A DNA stretch of 64,000 bases from Cotesia glomerata (GCF_020080835.1 NC_058163.1:21975904-22039903), one strand, 5' to 3'; shown: positions 46,896-58,078, numbered from the stretch's first letter. The notes: a model not told the origin generated them from the letters alone. Translations and numbers: made by a program.

Positions 46896-47731
46896 AGTTT
46901 AAAGATCTAAAAATTTTTTATACTTTTAATAATTGAATTATTGTGAAAAAATTTAAGTAATAAAAGTTCACATAAAAAAATTATAAGTGCAAATTTCTAA
47001 AAATATTTTATTACAATAAACTGATTTTTTATAAAAGTTGTCAAATGTTTTCTGATTACAATATTATTAAATAATTAATACAATTTTTTGTGAGTTTTTT
47101 TTATAAAAAAACAACGAAATTATTTATAATAAATTCTTTCAGTCATCATTAAATCTATTTCTTCTTTCAGTTGGTGATATGAATATATTTCTTCTTCAGT
47201 CATTTACTGAATAGTTTTAAATGATATTTTTGTAATTAATTATTAATTAATACTGTTGTTTTTTAATTGATAATAATAAATAAATTGATAATTGTTACAT
47301 ATACTGTTAAATCTTCAACTGCTATAGAAAAATATTTTTGTTTTAATCAAAGCTTTTTACAGGTTAAATTATTTTTTAACAAAGAAGAAATTAATTCTAC
47401 TAAAGAGGAATTTTTATGAAAAATAATTGCAACGTTATTGATCAAAATCAACTCAATATAATGGAAGCGTTGATTAATCCTTTAACAATCGTGAAGAAAT
47501 TTTTCGAGAAACTTTTTCTGCATAAATGACAAATCTTTAAAGGAAAATATAGAAAATAAAATAATTTATCAACAGAAATGTTTTATAATAACCAAGGAAA
47601 GTTAGTATATATATTTAGTAATTATTATAAGTTCTTTGTTGAAAGTATTTTTAGATTTATTTATAAAAATTGAAATAAGATTGACGTGAAGAATAGTAAA
47701 CAATAATCATATCTCATCTTTTCCTATTATA
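46896..47731. other. AT-rich stretch without recognised features
   Basis: Very AT-rich, in part with sequence like the AAGTTAGC MITE family. No gene or clear repeat boundary was seen. Confidence 0.4.
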
Positions 47732-48491
47732 CACGGAAAAAAGTAAACTGTAATATTCACTCGGATTCCGGTTAGTTTTTATAATTTCAAACAGTAAAGC
47801 GGACATCGGGGTGGCAAAAATGTAAATATTACAGAACTTAATGTAGAAAGTATAAAAGCCACAGTTTATAATTTAATATCCAAAATAAGTGATTAGTAGT
47901 TTTCACTATAGTAAATAACGACTCTTTCATCTTTAAAAATTACAGTTTCAAACAGTAAAAAATGTCATTTCAATAAATAGTCCATATTATGAAGAGAAGG
48001 GGAACTTAGATGAAAGAGAAAGGGGTCTCACTCTGGGAGAATTTAACATTTCAAACAGTAAAAAGTATACTTTCAAAATATACATTTTACCAGTCTAAGC
48101 AAGTCAATAATTACAGTTTGACTTTTAGCGTTGCGTTTAAAATTTACCATTTTACTTTGTAAATATTGACGTTGCTTGTATTAAAAATTTACTAACTTTA
48201 TTTTATACTTTTTACATATCATAACATCATTTTTTAGGTACGAAATGATAAATATTAAAGTCTGAATTCTTAATTATTATACTTTAACATTTTAGACATT
48301 TACCTAGCGAATATTACTGTTTGAAATAGTATTTTCTTCCATGTAAAGAGTAAATTGTAACGTTTAAATTGTAAATATTACAATGTGAATAGTAAAATTA
48401 CGATTTTACTGTTTGAAATGGTAATTTTTAGCAGTTGATCATTACTTATTATAAATCGACTGTTATTTATTACAGTTTACTTTTTTCCGTG
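47732..48491. mobile_element. 760-bp MITE, CACGGAAAAAAGTAAACTG family, copy 3
   Basis: Ends CACGGAAAAAAGTAAACTG and inverted ...TTTTTTCCGTG, TA on both sides, 760 bp, same length as 4035-4794 and in opposite orientation. Interior motif TTTCAAACAGTAAA occurs repeatedly on both strands. Confidence 0.82.
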
Positions 48492-49304
48492 TAATAATAT
48501 TGAATTCCGTAAATTGGATTTTTTTTTATCAGCACTTTTTTCCAACAATTTTTCAACCACATCCTCGTCCTGCTTCAAGATCAGTATGTTTTAATTTTCA
48601 GCTCCTAAATAAAACTAACTTCAAATAACTACAATGTTCAAACTCAAAATTTAAGTTTGAGTATTTTTATATTTTTTTTTTTAACTTGTCAATTAATTTT
48701 AATCTGATATTATTAACTGCAACAAAGTGTATTGACATAATGACATTAAATTTAGCAGTCATGACCATTTTTTAATTTTTTTTTTACAAAAAAATTTGTT
48801 TTTGAAAAATGATTTAAAAAAAAAAATTGCATTTATAATTTTTTAAAATTTCCACAGGTCAATTTTTTATTTTTTTTTTTATTAAGTTTATTTTAAGTCG
48901 CTATAACAACTTAGGTCCTCTGCGATTACTTTAAACACATTATTTAGATATTAAGTTCAAAAGACCATGTGTATTAAATAGATAAAAAAAACATATTTAA
49001 ATGTTAACAGTTTTAACAAACATACTTCTAAAAAATAGACAAAACGTAATTAAGTATGTTACGTTCACAAATTTTTGGTAAATTAATTTAAAAATTATTT
49101 AAGTCCAGATTTTGACCTCGTTAGGATGTCAATAGACTCCAGGTGGGTCGTGTCACTGGTTTACTCCGCGAAGTCACTTTTAAAATTTAAGTTTATAAAA
49201 TTTTATGTTACTTTCAATTAACCTGCCTCAGGTAGGTGATTTTAGAGTGCCTGAACGATGGCTAGCGCTTTGGCGATTTCACCAGGGTGGAAAACAGCTA
49301 ATAA
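48492..49304. other. Spacer without recognised gene
   Basis: AT-rich, with one GC-richer patch at about 49120-49290. Nothing recognisable. Confidence 0.4.
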
Positions 49305-49894
49305 AATAATAGTTTAAAAAAACTAAAAACACGCTTTTTATAGAAAACCAAACTAAAAAATAGAAAATAAATTTAAATTAAGAATAGTGTTAAAAATTTC
49401 AATAAATATAAATTAATAATAGTGTAAATAAAAAAAATGTATTTTATTTTAAAAAAAGCGTGAGGTGCATGGTGTCAATAGTTATAAATATTTTATTGAC
49501 AGATATGAGTAGAGTGATTATCATTTTGATAATATCTTAAAAAGCACCCCACGCTTTTTTTAAAATAAAATACATTTTTTTCATTTACACTATTATTAAT
49601 TTATATTTATTGAAATTTTTAACACTATTCTTAATTTAAATTTATTTTCTATTTTTTAGTTTGGTTTTCTATAAAAAGCGTGTTTTTAGTTTTTTTAAAC
49701 TATTATTTATTTTTTACTTTTTAGTTTGGTTTATTTATAAAAGCGTGATTTTTTAGTTTTTAGTAGATTTCATAGAAATCTAACTATTGCATTGGTCCTC
49801 ATGACGGAACTTTTGAAAAATTTTGCTATATTTCGACTCAGCTCGTCAAGCGAATTCAGAAAATGCATATGGTTCAAAAGTTTATATATGTATG

Positions 49895-49979
<85 letters not shown>

Positions 49980-50481
49980 GGGATATAACGCGGCTTGTCA
50001 GGACGATAGCGTCGCCAATTTACAACGGATCTCTACCAAACTCAACATACTTATTCTACAGATAAATACCAAAGTCAAGTTCGAAGATGAGCTTAATCGG
50101 TCAAGTAATTTAGAAATACCAGGATTTCAAAATTTTGAAAATCATAAAAATTCATATTTCTTCACTTTCGAACTCGAATAACTTTTGAATGGGATAACTT
50201 ATTGCAATTCTGTAAATTGCATCCGAAAGCTCTTTAAATAAGCTTTAATGTGAGTACCATGTCATATGTGTAGTCTCAAAATTATGCCCCATTCCCCTAT
50301 GCCAATTATGAAATTTGCTATTGCACTGGTTTTAGTATTTGTCCGTCGATATATATTTTTGTCGATTGCATATAAGTTAAAAGCCCTAGTTCTGTATACA
50401 ATCTTCGTTATATTTTTTTCTATTCATGATGAAATCTACTTCCATTTCGGCTGCCGAATGGTCTTTTTTTTAAACTATTAT
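49305..50481. mobile_element. Palindromic element P, copy 1, split by repeat family A
   Basis: Inverted ends AATAATAGTTTAAAAAAACT / AGTTTTTTTAAACTATTATT. Arms contain AAAAAGCGTGAGGTGCATGG and its complement around a hairpin centre. The copy at 63512-63971 is uninterrupted; here family A (49762-50470) was inserted in the T-run of the right arm. Confidence 0.75.
49762..50470. mobile_element. Repeat family A, copy 3 (inverted)
   Basis: From AGTAGATTTCATAGAAATC to GGCTGCCGAATGGTC. The limits are set by comparing with the empty site at about 63954-63960. It contains a (TA)n run (49899-49979). No coding frame of note. Confidence 0.7.
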
Positions 50482-50502
50482 TTGTTGATTATCAAAAATA
50501 TT

Positions 50503-50522
50503 CAGGCGCGCAAATTACCCAC
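50503..50522 (+). pseudogene. Short 18S rRNA-derived segment
   Basis: CAGGCGCGCAAATTACCCAC is identical to the highly conserved 18S rRNA stretch as I know it. It directly follows element P and a shared TGTTGATTATCAAAAATATT. The same CAGGCGCGC ends the window at 63992-64000. Confidence 0.7.
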
Positions 50523-50603
50523 GGAGAGTTACATACTGACATACTGACATACTGACATACAAGTGAAGCTAATAAAAAATAATTATTTATAAATATTATA
50601 AAT

Positions 50604-50690
50604 ACGGGGAATCAGAGTTCGATTTCGGAGAGCGAGCCTGAGAAACGGCTACCAGAACCAAGGAAGGCCGCAGGCGCGCAGATTATCCAC
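50604..50690 (+). pseudogene. 18S rRNA fragment, about 87 bp
   Basis: ACGGGGAATCAGAGTTCGAT through GAGCCTGAGAAACGGCTACC and AAGGAAGGCCGCAGGCGCGC is the conserved 5'-domain segment of 18S rRNA with scattered substitutions. Too short and too mutated to be functional. Both this and the 50503 segment are followed by GAGAGTTA/GAAGAGTTA and ACTGACATACTGAC repeats, so the unit was duplicated. Confidence 0.8.
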
Positions 50691-50837
50691 GAAGAGTTAC
50701 TGACATACTGACAAACTGACATACAAGTGAAGCTAATATAAAGCGTGTAAAAAGCGCTTACACCCTGGGGGATAAGGTTTTAATAATAATCCATATTAAT
50801 CGATTGACAATTAATAAGATTTATTTAAAAAGGATTA

Positions 50838-51110
50838 GGCAGGTTCAGCCTCGGACCAGCAGAGATTGCTCCTCTGCTAAGTCCAAGGACTGACTGCCCC
50901 AGATGAAGTCTGAAGACAGAATGCATGAAAAATATTAATTACATTGGGTTTTTATAATGATTTTTAGCGACGTTGCATCTCAGGTTACCCTATATGAACA
51001 TCAACGCAGTCCAAATCCCACAACGTAGACTGTTTAGTCTACTGGGCTGCGTTGACGTTCCAGAAATCTGTTATCTCGAGGTATTTCCGCTACGAGATAC
51101 CTCAAATAAC
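50838..51110. other. Run of three strong hairpins
   Basis: Hairpin 1 (50838-50898) pairs 23 bp with small bulges, apex AGCAGAG/CTCTGCT. Hairpin 2 (51001-51055) has outer stem TCAACGCAG/CTGCGTTGA and inner GTAGACT-GTTT-AGTCTAC. Hairpin 3 (51070-51110) has GTTAT/ATAAC and GAGGTAT/ATACCTC. GC-richer than the surroundings and close to 18S-derived DNA. Identity unknown: structured RNA, rDNA spacer relic or transposon ends. Confidence 0.5.
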
Positions 51111-51293
51111 GATTAATTTATTATTTTAAATCAAATTTTATTTTAAATATTAATTAATAAAATTTTTAATAAATTTAATATTTGCCAAAACGTAACAAGT
51201 ACTTTCTAATTTTTTTTAACGAAATTTATTTGTTAAAAAAATTCTTAAAATTATTTAATATCTGCTAAATTTATATTATACACTTTAGCAGTA

Positions 51294-51477
51294 CACTGAA
51301 ATTAACTAACAGAAATTTTTTTATAATTTTATGCAATTAAATAATTATGAAGAAAATTCCACATGTGAAAAATTAAAAAAAAATAATTAATGGAAATTTT
51401 TTGTAGTATTTTTTTTATCGCAATTGATTTGTGATAAAAATTAAATAAAAATGACAGCTAACAGCTGACTTCATTTT
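51294..51477. mobile_element. ACTGAA...AGCTGAC family MITE
   Basis: Ends ACACTGAAATTAACTAACAG / GACAGCTAACAGCTGACTTC, AT-rich, 5' of the mannosidase gene. Confidence 0.45.
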
Positions 51478-52061
51478 CCATTTTCGCGGTTTTTTGCGCC
51501 CCCTACTGCCAGTTTTTTTAAGCTTCTGATCAACTGTTTACGTCACAATGACTGTTCTGTTGGTTATGGAGACTCCAATTTATATTTATAACGAATAGTG
51601 CTCCATAGGCGACCGCTTGAACATGAGTATAAAAAAAAGACAACAAACTTAAAAACATCAACTTGATCCTCTATAAGTTTTCGTACATACTCTGATTGAT
51701 ATATAATTGATAACAGTGTTTAAAACGAAGTATGACAAAAATACTCCAAGTTCATCGGTCGTCTGTTATCTATTAAACTTGAATAAAAATGTTTAAAGTA
51801 TCTACAATACACTATTTACACGTTCTTGTGTATCACCCATAATAATTTGGCTGTTTGAATTTGATGATGTACCTTCAACATATCAGCTTTTCAAAAGCCA
51901 TACATTTAAAATGAAAAAGGTCAGTAAATAAGAATGATCCATGTGGAAAAATCCATGGTCTGTATATAAATGTGTGGTTAAATTTAAATTTTGACAACAC
52001 TGTTCTGGTAGAAGACCACGAGTCTCTGAATAAACCTCGTGATTAATTAAAGAAAACAAAA

Positions 52062-54619
52062 ATGCATTCATCCAGTAATATTGGTCCGGATTATATTAGC
52101 TTGAATATCAATGATTTTGATATTAATTCTCGCATAACATCCAAAAGCCTCTGGAGGGTAAGCTGTTGATATTTATTTTTTATTTACTAGAAATCAAAAT
52201 TTTATTGATAGACAATATGTAATTGGTTTTTATTTTTTGACAGCAATGGAACCAGCTATCACGGTTTCAACGGAACATATTTTATATTTTATTTGGAACG
52301 GTATTAATTCTAACGTTTTATTTTTTATCGGGTAGTACAAATTCAAATATTGATTATGAAAAATTAAATTTAGTTAAAGGAACTTCTAACATAGCAAAGG
52401 TAAACCTTGAATTTATGTAATTTTATGTGACACTAAAATAGCAGACATCTGAGAGTTATTTTTGACGGACTGTTTCACTGAAAAAAAAGTTGCTAAAAAT
52501 ATGTATGCGACTTTTTTTTTATCAAAAGTAATTTAGCATTTATTTAATAGTTTTTAAAATTTTATAGCAAATAAATTATGGCAAGAAAAAAACGGGCATG
52601 TAAAAATTTTTAAAAATAAAAAATGCAATTTTTTAAAAATAATTTTTTGGAACAAATTTTTTTGATAAATAAAATTAAAAAATTATTAAGTAACTGCTAA
52701 CTTTATTGTCATTTTTTTATGAAAATTAATTTAGAATATATTTAATAATTTTTAAAATTTTATAGCAAGTAAATTATGGCAAAAAAATTGGCATGTAAAA
52801 ATTTTTAAAAATAAAAAGTGCAATTTTTTAAAAATAATTTTTTGGAACAAATTTTTTTGATAAATAAAATTAAAAAATTATTAAGTAACTACTAACTTTA
52901 TTGTCATTTTTTTATGAAAATTAATTTAGAATATATTTAATAATTTTTAAAATTTTATAGCAAGTAAATTATGGCAAAAAAAATTGGCATGTAAAAATTT
53001 TTAAAAATAAAAAATGCAATTTTTTAAAAATAATTTTTTTGATAAGTAAAATTAAAAAATTATCAAGTGACTGCTAAATTTAATGCCATTTTTTTATGAT
53101 TCATATAAAATTGTGAGTTAAAAATTATATAGAGAAAAAAAATTCCAAGGAAAAAATATGACAAAATTTTTAATTTTTTTTACAAATATGAAAAATATAA
53201 AATAAAAAAATGTTATGTAATTTTTAACATGTTAAATAATTTTTTTTTATTTAATTTTTCATACAAAAATATTTATAAATATCTTTTTTTCCCTTCCGGG
53301 CGTAAAGCGTCAACTTTAGCCCCGCTGCGCGAAACGAAGTTGTCGCTTTCTGCCTTCGTCGGGGAAAAAAATAATATACACTCCTCGGAAAGTAAATAAG
53401 AAAACCAGATCACAGGTGATTGTTGGCCGAGGCGAAGCCGAGGTCAACAAACATGTGATCTGAGACATTTCTTACTTTACTTCCCTAGGGGTGTAATATA
53501 ATATTTAAAAAAATTTTTTTCAGTGAAACTTGATAAATTTTTTTTCTATCAATCACCATTTGTTTATCAGAAAACTTTTCAGAAGTATGAAAATTAATTT
53601 TAGATAAAAAATATTCTAAGAGATGCTATTTTTTTATCACACTTCTGTCTATTTATTTGTGATGAACATTGATAAATTTAATTACATGTCATTTGTTAAT
53701 TAATAATAGCTGGAAGAGTTAGTCTTAGTAGACACCGGTGTCCACGCAGAACAGGTCGGAAATGCCGAGACGGGAGATCATGATGACAATGTAGATCACC
53801 TCGATCACGTTGAAAAAGAAAAAGCAGTAGACGCTCAAGTGATAGAGGAGCCCGAATTCCAGCCAGAAATCAATCAGATGGATGATGATCAGATCGGAGA
53901 GCCCCCGCAGCCAAAGCCGAACGTGGTAAAATTCAGTGGTCCTCAAAATGACCGGCAGAAAGCTGTCGTTAAAGCTTTCAAGCACTCTTGGGACGGCTAT
54001 GTTAAATATGCGTGGGGGCATGATAATATCAAGCCAATCTCCCGGGGTTACCACGAATGGTTTGGTCTAGGGCTCACTATTGTAGATTCTCTCGACACTA
54101 TGTACATGATGGGTTTAAATGAAGGTAAATTATTAATAATTGATGATTCAATTATGGTATAAAAAATTTTATATTATAATCAGAGGATTCAGGATTAATC
54201 AAAAATGTTTTTTTAACTAATTACAGAGATCAAATTTTGTTTAGGATGTTTAATTTGAAACTGCAATTTTTTATTAAAATTAAAGGCTCAAATTTATTTT
54301 TTATAATATATACTATTAAGAAAATAAGAAAAATGTTGTGTCCAGGATAGTCATATGACAAAATCGGTTTTTTAAGTGAAATTTAGTGTCATTGCAAAGA
54401 TCTTGATTTGAATTTGTGCCTTTTCAAGATTTCATATCATTCTCACCGATAGTCAATTTATTATGATAAGTATTTAGGCTGCATTCGAAAATTCACTATC
54501 TCTAGATACATAATTAAGAAATGACCTTGTATATTGTGAATTATCGACATTTTTAAAGATATAAGCTTACCCCGACATAACACTCATCGAGACTTTTCAT
54601 TTGAGTACCCACATCAATT

Positions 54620-54703
<84 letters not shown>

Positions 54704-56378
54704 GAAAAATATATCAAAATGCATGTGGGTACTCAAATGAAAGCTCATTATAAGTGTAACATCGGGATGAGCTTACATCTTTAAAAATATCAATAATTAA
54801 GAAATGACCTTGTATCTTATAAATTATTGACATTTTTTAAGATATAAGCTCATCCCGACATTACACTCATCGAGACCTTTCATTTGAGTACCCACATCAA
54901 TTTTTCATATATTTTATACATTATATATACGTATATATGAAAAATATAAAAAATTCATGTGGGTACTCAAATGAAAGCTCTTGATGAGTATAACATCAAA
55001 ATGAGCTTACATCTTTAAAAATATCAATAATTAAGAAATGACAGTGAAATTTAACAAAAATTTGTTTTTATGAATGATTTATTAATATGAAAAAAACAAA
55101 AATTTTTTTTAAATCTACGACTTCACCTGGTCCAAATTACTCTAAAAATTATAAATTTACCTTATCAAATTAATTTATTTCATTTCAGATTTTGCAAAAG
55201 CTCGAGCGTGGGTCTCAGAAAGTTTAAAATTTGACCTAAACCGCGACGTAAACCTTTTCGAAGTAACAATCCGGGTTCTCGGTGGTCTCCTAGCAATTTA
55301 CCATTTATCCGGCGACAAGTTATTCCTCCACAAAGCAACAGACCTCGGCGACCGTATGATGCCAGCGTTCTCCACAAGCTCTGGAGTTCCTTACTCTGAC
55401 GTGAACTTGGGTACAAAAAGCGCTCACAGCCCAAAATGGGGCCCAGACAGCAGCACAAGCGAGGTGACCTCAATCCAATTAGAGTTCCGCGACTTGAGTC
55501 GCAGCACCGGTCAGCCGCGTTTTGAAGCTGCTGCTGCTAAGGTCTCCGAGCACATCCACAACCTGGAGAAATACGACGGCCTGGTGCCGATCTTCATAAA
55601 CGCCAACACCGGGCTTTTTAGGAAACACGCGACAATAACTTTGGGAGCTCGCGGAGACAGTTACTACGAATATTTACTCAAGCAGTGGCTTCAAACAGGA
55701 AAAACGATTGATTATTTAAAAGAAGACTACCTCCTGGGTATCTCAGGAACGCAAAAACACTTGTGCAAACGCACTGCCAAGAACAAATACCTGTTCATCG
55801 CTGAGCTAGTGGGCGTTTCTAAAGACATGAAGCCCAAAATGGACCACTTAACTTGCTACCTGCCAGGGACTTTGGCTCTGGGGACTCACCACGGTCTCAC
55901 TGAAGAGCACATGGCTCTCGCTAAGGAACTTACGGCCACTTGCTACCAAACTTACGCAATCCAGCCGACTTTCCTGGCTCCAGAGATCACGTACTTTAAT
56001 GTACAAGGCCTCAATGAAGATGATAATCAACTAGACATGTATGTCAAGAGCACAGATGCGCACAATTTGCTAAGACCTGAATTTATTGAGAGCCTTTATT
56101 ACATGTGGTACTTTACCGGCAACAAAACTTACCAGGATTGGGGCTGGCAGATATTCCAAGCGTTTGAAAATTTCACTAAAGTTGAGAACGGCTACACGAG
56201 CATTGGCAATGTTCGCAATCCCCAGAACACTAGGCCAAGAGACATGACCGAGAGCTTCTGGTATGCTGAGACTCTAAAGTACTTGTACTTGCTGTTTGAT
56301 GACACCAGACAGCTGATTGACCTTGACAGGTGGATCTTTAATTCAGAGGGGCATCCCCTGCCCATTTATGAAATTTAA
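52062..56378 (+). CDS. ER class I alpha-1,2-mannosidase (MAN1B1-like, GH47)
   Basis: Trims the terminal alpha-1,2-mannose of the B branch of Man9GlcNAc2 in glycoprotein quality control; type II membrane enzyme of ER/early Golgi, Ca2+-dependent. Exons: 52062-52157, 52244-52399, 53710-54124, 55189-56378; phases agree, 618 aa. Residues 1-43 are cytosolic, 44-62 a signal anchor (FYILFGTVLILTFYF), then an acidic stem. The GH47 domain is about 166-617: RQKAVVKAFKHSWDGY, EWFGLGLTIVDSLDTMYMMG, VTIRVLGGLLAIYHLSGD. Likely catalytic carboxylates are E321 (SIQLEFRDL), D441 (KMDHLTC) and E523 (RPEFIESL); paired cysteines C445 and C474. It matches MAN1B1 rather than Golgi MAN1A. The Ca2+-binding NTEAHP motif reads NSEGHP (Thr to Ser at 608), a conservative oddity. 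Introns 2 and 3 hold tandem and TA-rich repeats. Confidence 0.93.
52445..53085. repeat. Tandem repeat, about 200 bp x 3, in mannosidase intron 2
   Basis: Three units marked by AAATTATGGCAA at about 52574, 52772 and 52977, each with GGCATGTAAAAATTTTTAAA and TGCTAACTTTATTGTCA or variants. Confidence 0.75.
53290..53495. mobile_element. GC-rich island and small inverted-repeat element in mannosidase intron 2
   Basis: 53377-53495 has inverted ends TACACTCCTCGGAAAGTAAA / TTTACTTCCCTAGGGGTGTA around a hairpin TTGGCCGAGGCGAAGCCGAG. The adjacent 53296-53368 is also GC-rich with its own stem (CAACTT/AAGTTG). Both stand out from an AT-rich intron. Confidence 0.5.
54395..55045. repeat. TA-centred inverted repeat R, copy 2
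   Basis: Arms carry GAGTACCCACATCAATTTTT and its complement around a long (TA)n run (54624-54706). A second half-copy follows. It fills most of mannosidase intron 3. Confidence 0.7.
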
Positions 56379-56509
56379 AAATGACTGAATTTTTTGGTAG
56401 TGAGTTTTTTTAATGTGACTTAAAATTTTTTTTTTGGCAATTGTAAAATAGAAATTTTTGAGAAATTTATTCGACTGAGAAGAAATTTATTTTTAATGCC
56501 ATTTTTAGT

Positions 56510-56680
56510 GTTGATACTAAAGTTAGCTGACAATTATTTTTTTTTATAAAAAAATTAGTTAAAAAATTCTTATTAGTAATTTTTTTTAATTTTAACATGT
56601 AGAATTTTTTAATTAAATTTTTTTAATAATAATTTAATTGCTATAAAATTTCTGTTAGTTTTCTTCAGTGTCTTCAATAT
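56510..56680. mobile_element. ACTAAAGTTAGCTGACA MITE, 3' of the mannosidase
   Basis: Starts GATACTAAAGTTAGCTGACA and ends TTTCTTCAGTGTCTTCA. One of several near-identical copies between 56.5 and 58.1 kb. Confidence 0.55.
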
Positions 56681-56751
56681 AAGGTAAAAGACCCTTTTAA
56701 TTAAATTTTATTTTAATTAAAAAAAAAAAAAAAGTTTGGAAAATCCAAAAG

Positions 56752-57291
56752 TGCACGACTCATAATGCTCATTTAATTATGAAATATTAATAAAATAAAG
56801 AATGTGAAAAAAATATATAAAACAGCTAAAATAGCACGATAATGCGCAAGCGCCTCGAGTGCGATAAATGATATATATAGATATACAGTCTTCTGGTTTT
56901 TGTTTTATTTTATTAATTGTACATAAACGACACTGAATTACCGAGCCGTTCGCATTTGGTGACCTACAATTCTTTAAAAGAATTTTTAAAAAAAAAATTT
57001 AACTCAATTAATGCATTTTTTCGCAAGTTACAGTGTTTTCAGAGTTTCATACATGACAAACAGGAAAATTTTTTGACCTATTTTGATGTTTTTTTCCGTT
57101 TCTATTACACTAAATCAATTTTTGAAAAGTGTTAAATTAATCTCCATTAAATTATCTTGACAATAGTATGCAAAATATATTTATTCTATGAACTAACAAG
57201 ACTATAGTAATAAAAATAGTTGCCGAAATGAAGCGAAAAAAATTTTTCGATCGTAAAGCACTCTCTAATGCTTCGCATCATGAGTCGCCCA
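56752..57291. mobile_element. TGCACGCCTCAT element, copy 2
   Basis: Ends TGCACGACTCATAATGC / GCATCATGAGTCGCCCA, 540 bp. The left flank AAGTTTGGAAAATCCAAAAG is shared with 17484. Non-coding. Confidence 0.55.
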
Positions 57292-57439
57292 ATAAATCAA
57301 CTCTGATAAATTAATAAACATAATTTTTGAATCATAATTTTTAAGATAATTGATTTTTTGAATGCATTTTATTTTTTTTAATTAGAATAAAATTCCAAGT
57401 GTCAAACAACTAGACCAGTGTCAATAACTGGGTCTTTTA

Positions 57440-58078
57440 CATTATGATACTGAAGTTAGCTGAGAATTATTTTTTTTTATTTTTATAAAAAAATTAATTT
57501 GTTGTATTTATCACAAATTTGAGTTATATATACATTAGAAATAAACTTTCTTTGTTGCTGTAAGATGGACAGCGGTGCTTCTCGGCCTATCTTACCTTAC
57601 CCCTCCCCAGTGCTCTGTTAGCACGTCTGGGGATGTTGTAGGAGTATTTAGTAGCATAACACTAAAAATTTTATATTTGCTATTAATTTGTTGTATTTAT
57701 CACAAATTTGAGTTATATATACATTAGAAATAAACTTTTTTTTTTTTTTTTTACAATTACAATTAAAAAATTCTTATTAATAATTTTTTCAAATTTTAAC
57801 ATGTCGAATTTTTTAATTAAATTTGTTTAATATTAATTTAATTGCTATAAAATAATAAAAAAATTTCTGTCAGTTTTCTTCAGTGTCTTCAATGTATGAT
57901 ACTGAAGTTAGCTGACAATTATTGTTTTTATTTTTATAAAAAAATTACAATTAAAAAATTCCTATTAATAATTTTTTCAAATTTTAACATATGGAATTTT
58001 TTAGTTAAATTTTTGCAATAATAATTTAATTGTTATAAAATTATAAATAAATTTTTGTCAGTTTTCTTCAGTGTCTTT
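57440..58078. repeat. MITE cluster with a 60-bp direct repeat
   Basis: ACTGAAGTTAGCTGA-family copies surround a direct repeat (57493-57552 and 57682-57740, period 189 bp, core ATTTATCACAAATTTGAG). The unique part between the repeats has stems GTAAGAT/ATCTTAC and CCCCAG...CTGGGG. Confidence 0.6.

Noticed and set aside
49792..50181. Long Tyr-Ile repeat frame
   Set aside because: Caused by the (TA)n microsatellite within repeat family A.
55180..55473. Minus-strand frame of 97 codons
   Set aside because: Antisense shadow of mannosidase exon 4, which has clear GH47 motifs on the plus strand.
57560..57600. U2 snRNA gene
   Set aside because: Only about 12 nt (CTTCTCGGCCTA) resemble the U2 5' end; no Sm site or downstream U2 sequence follows.
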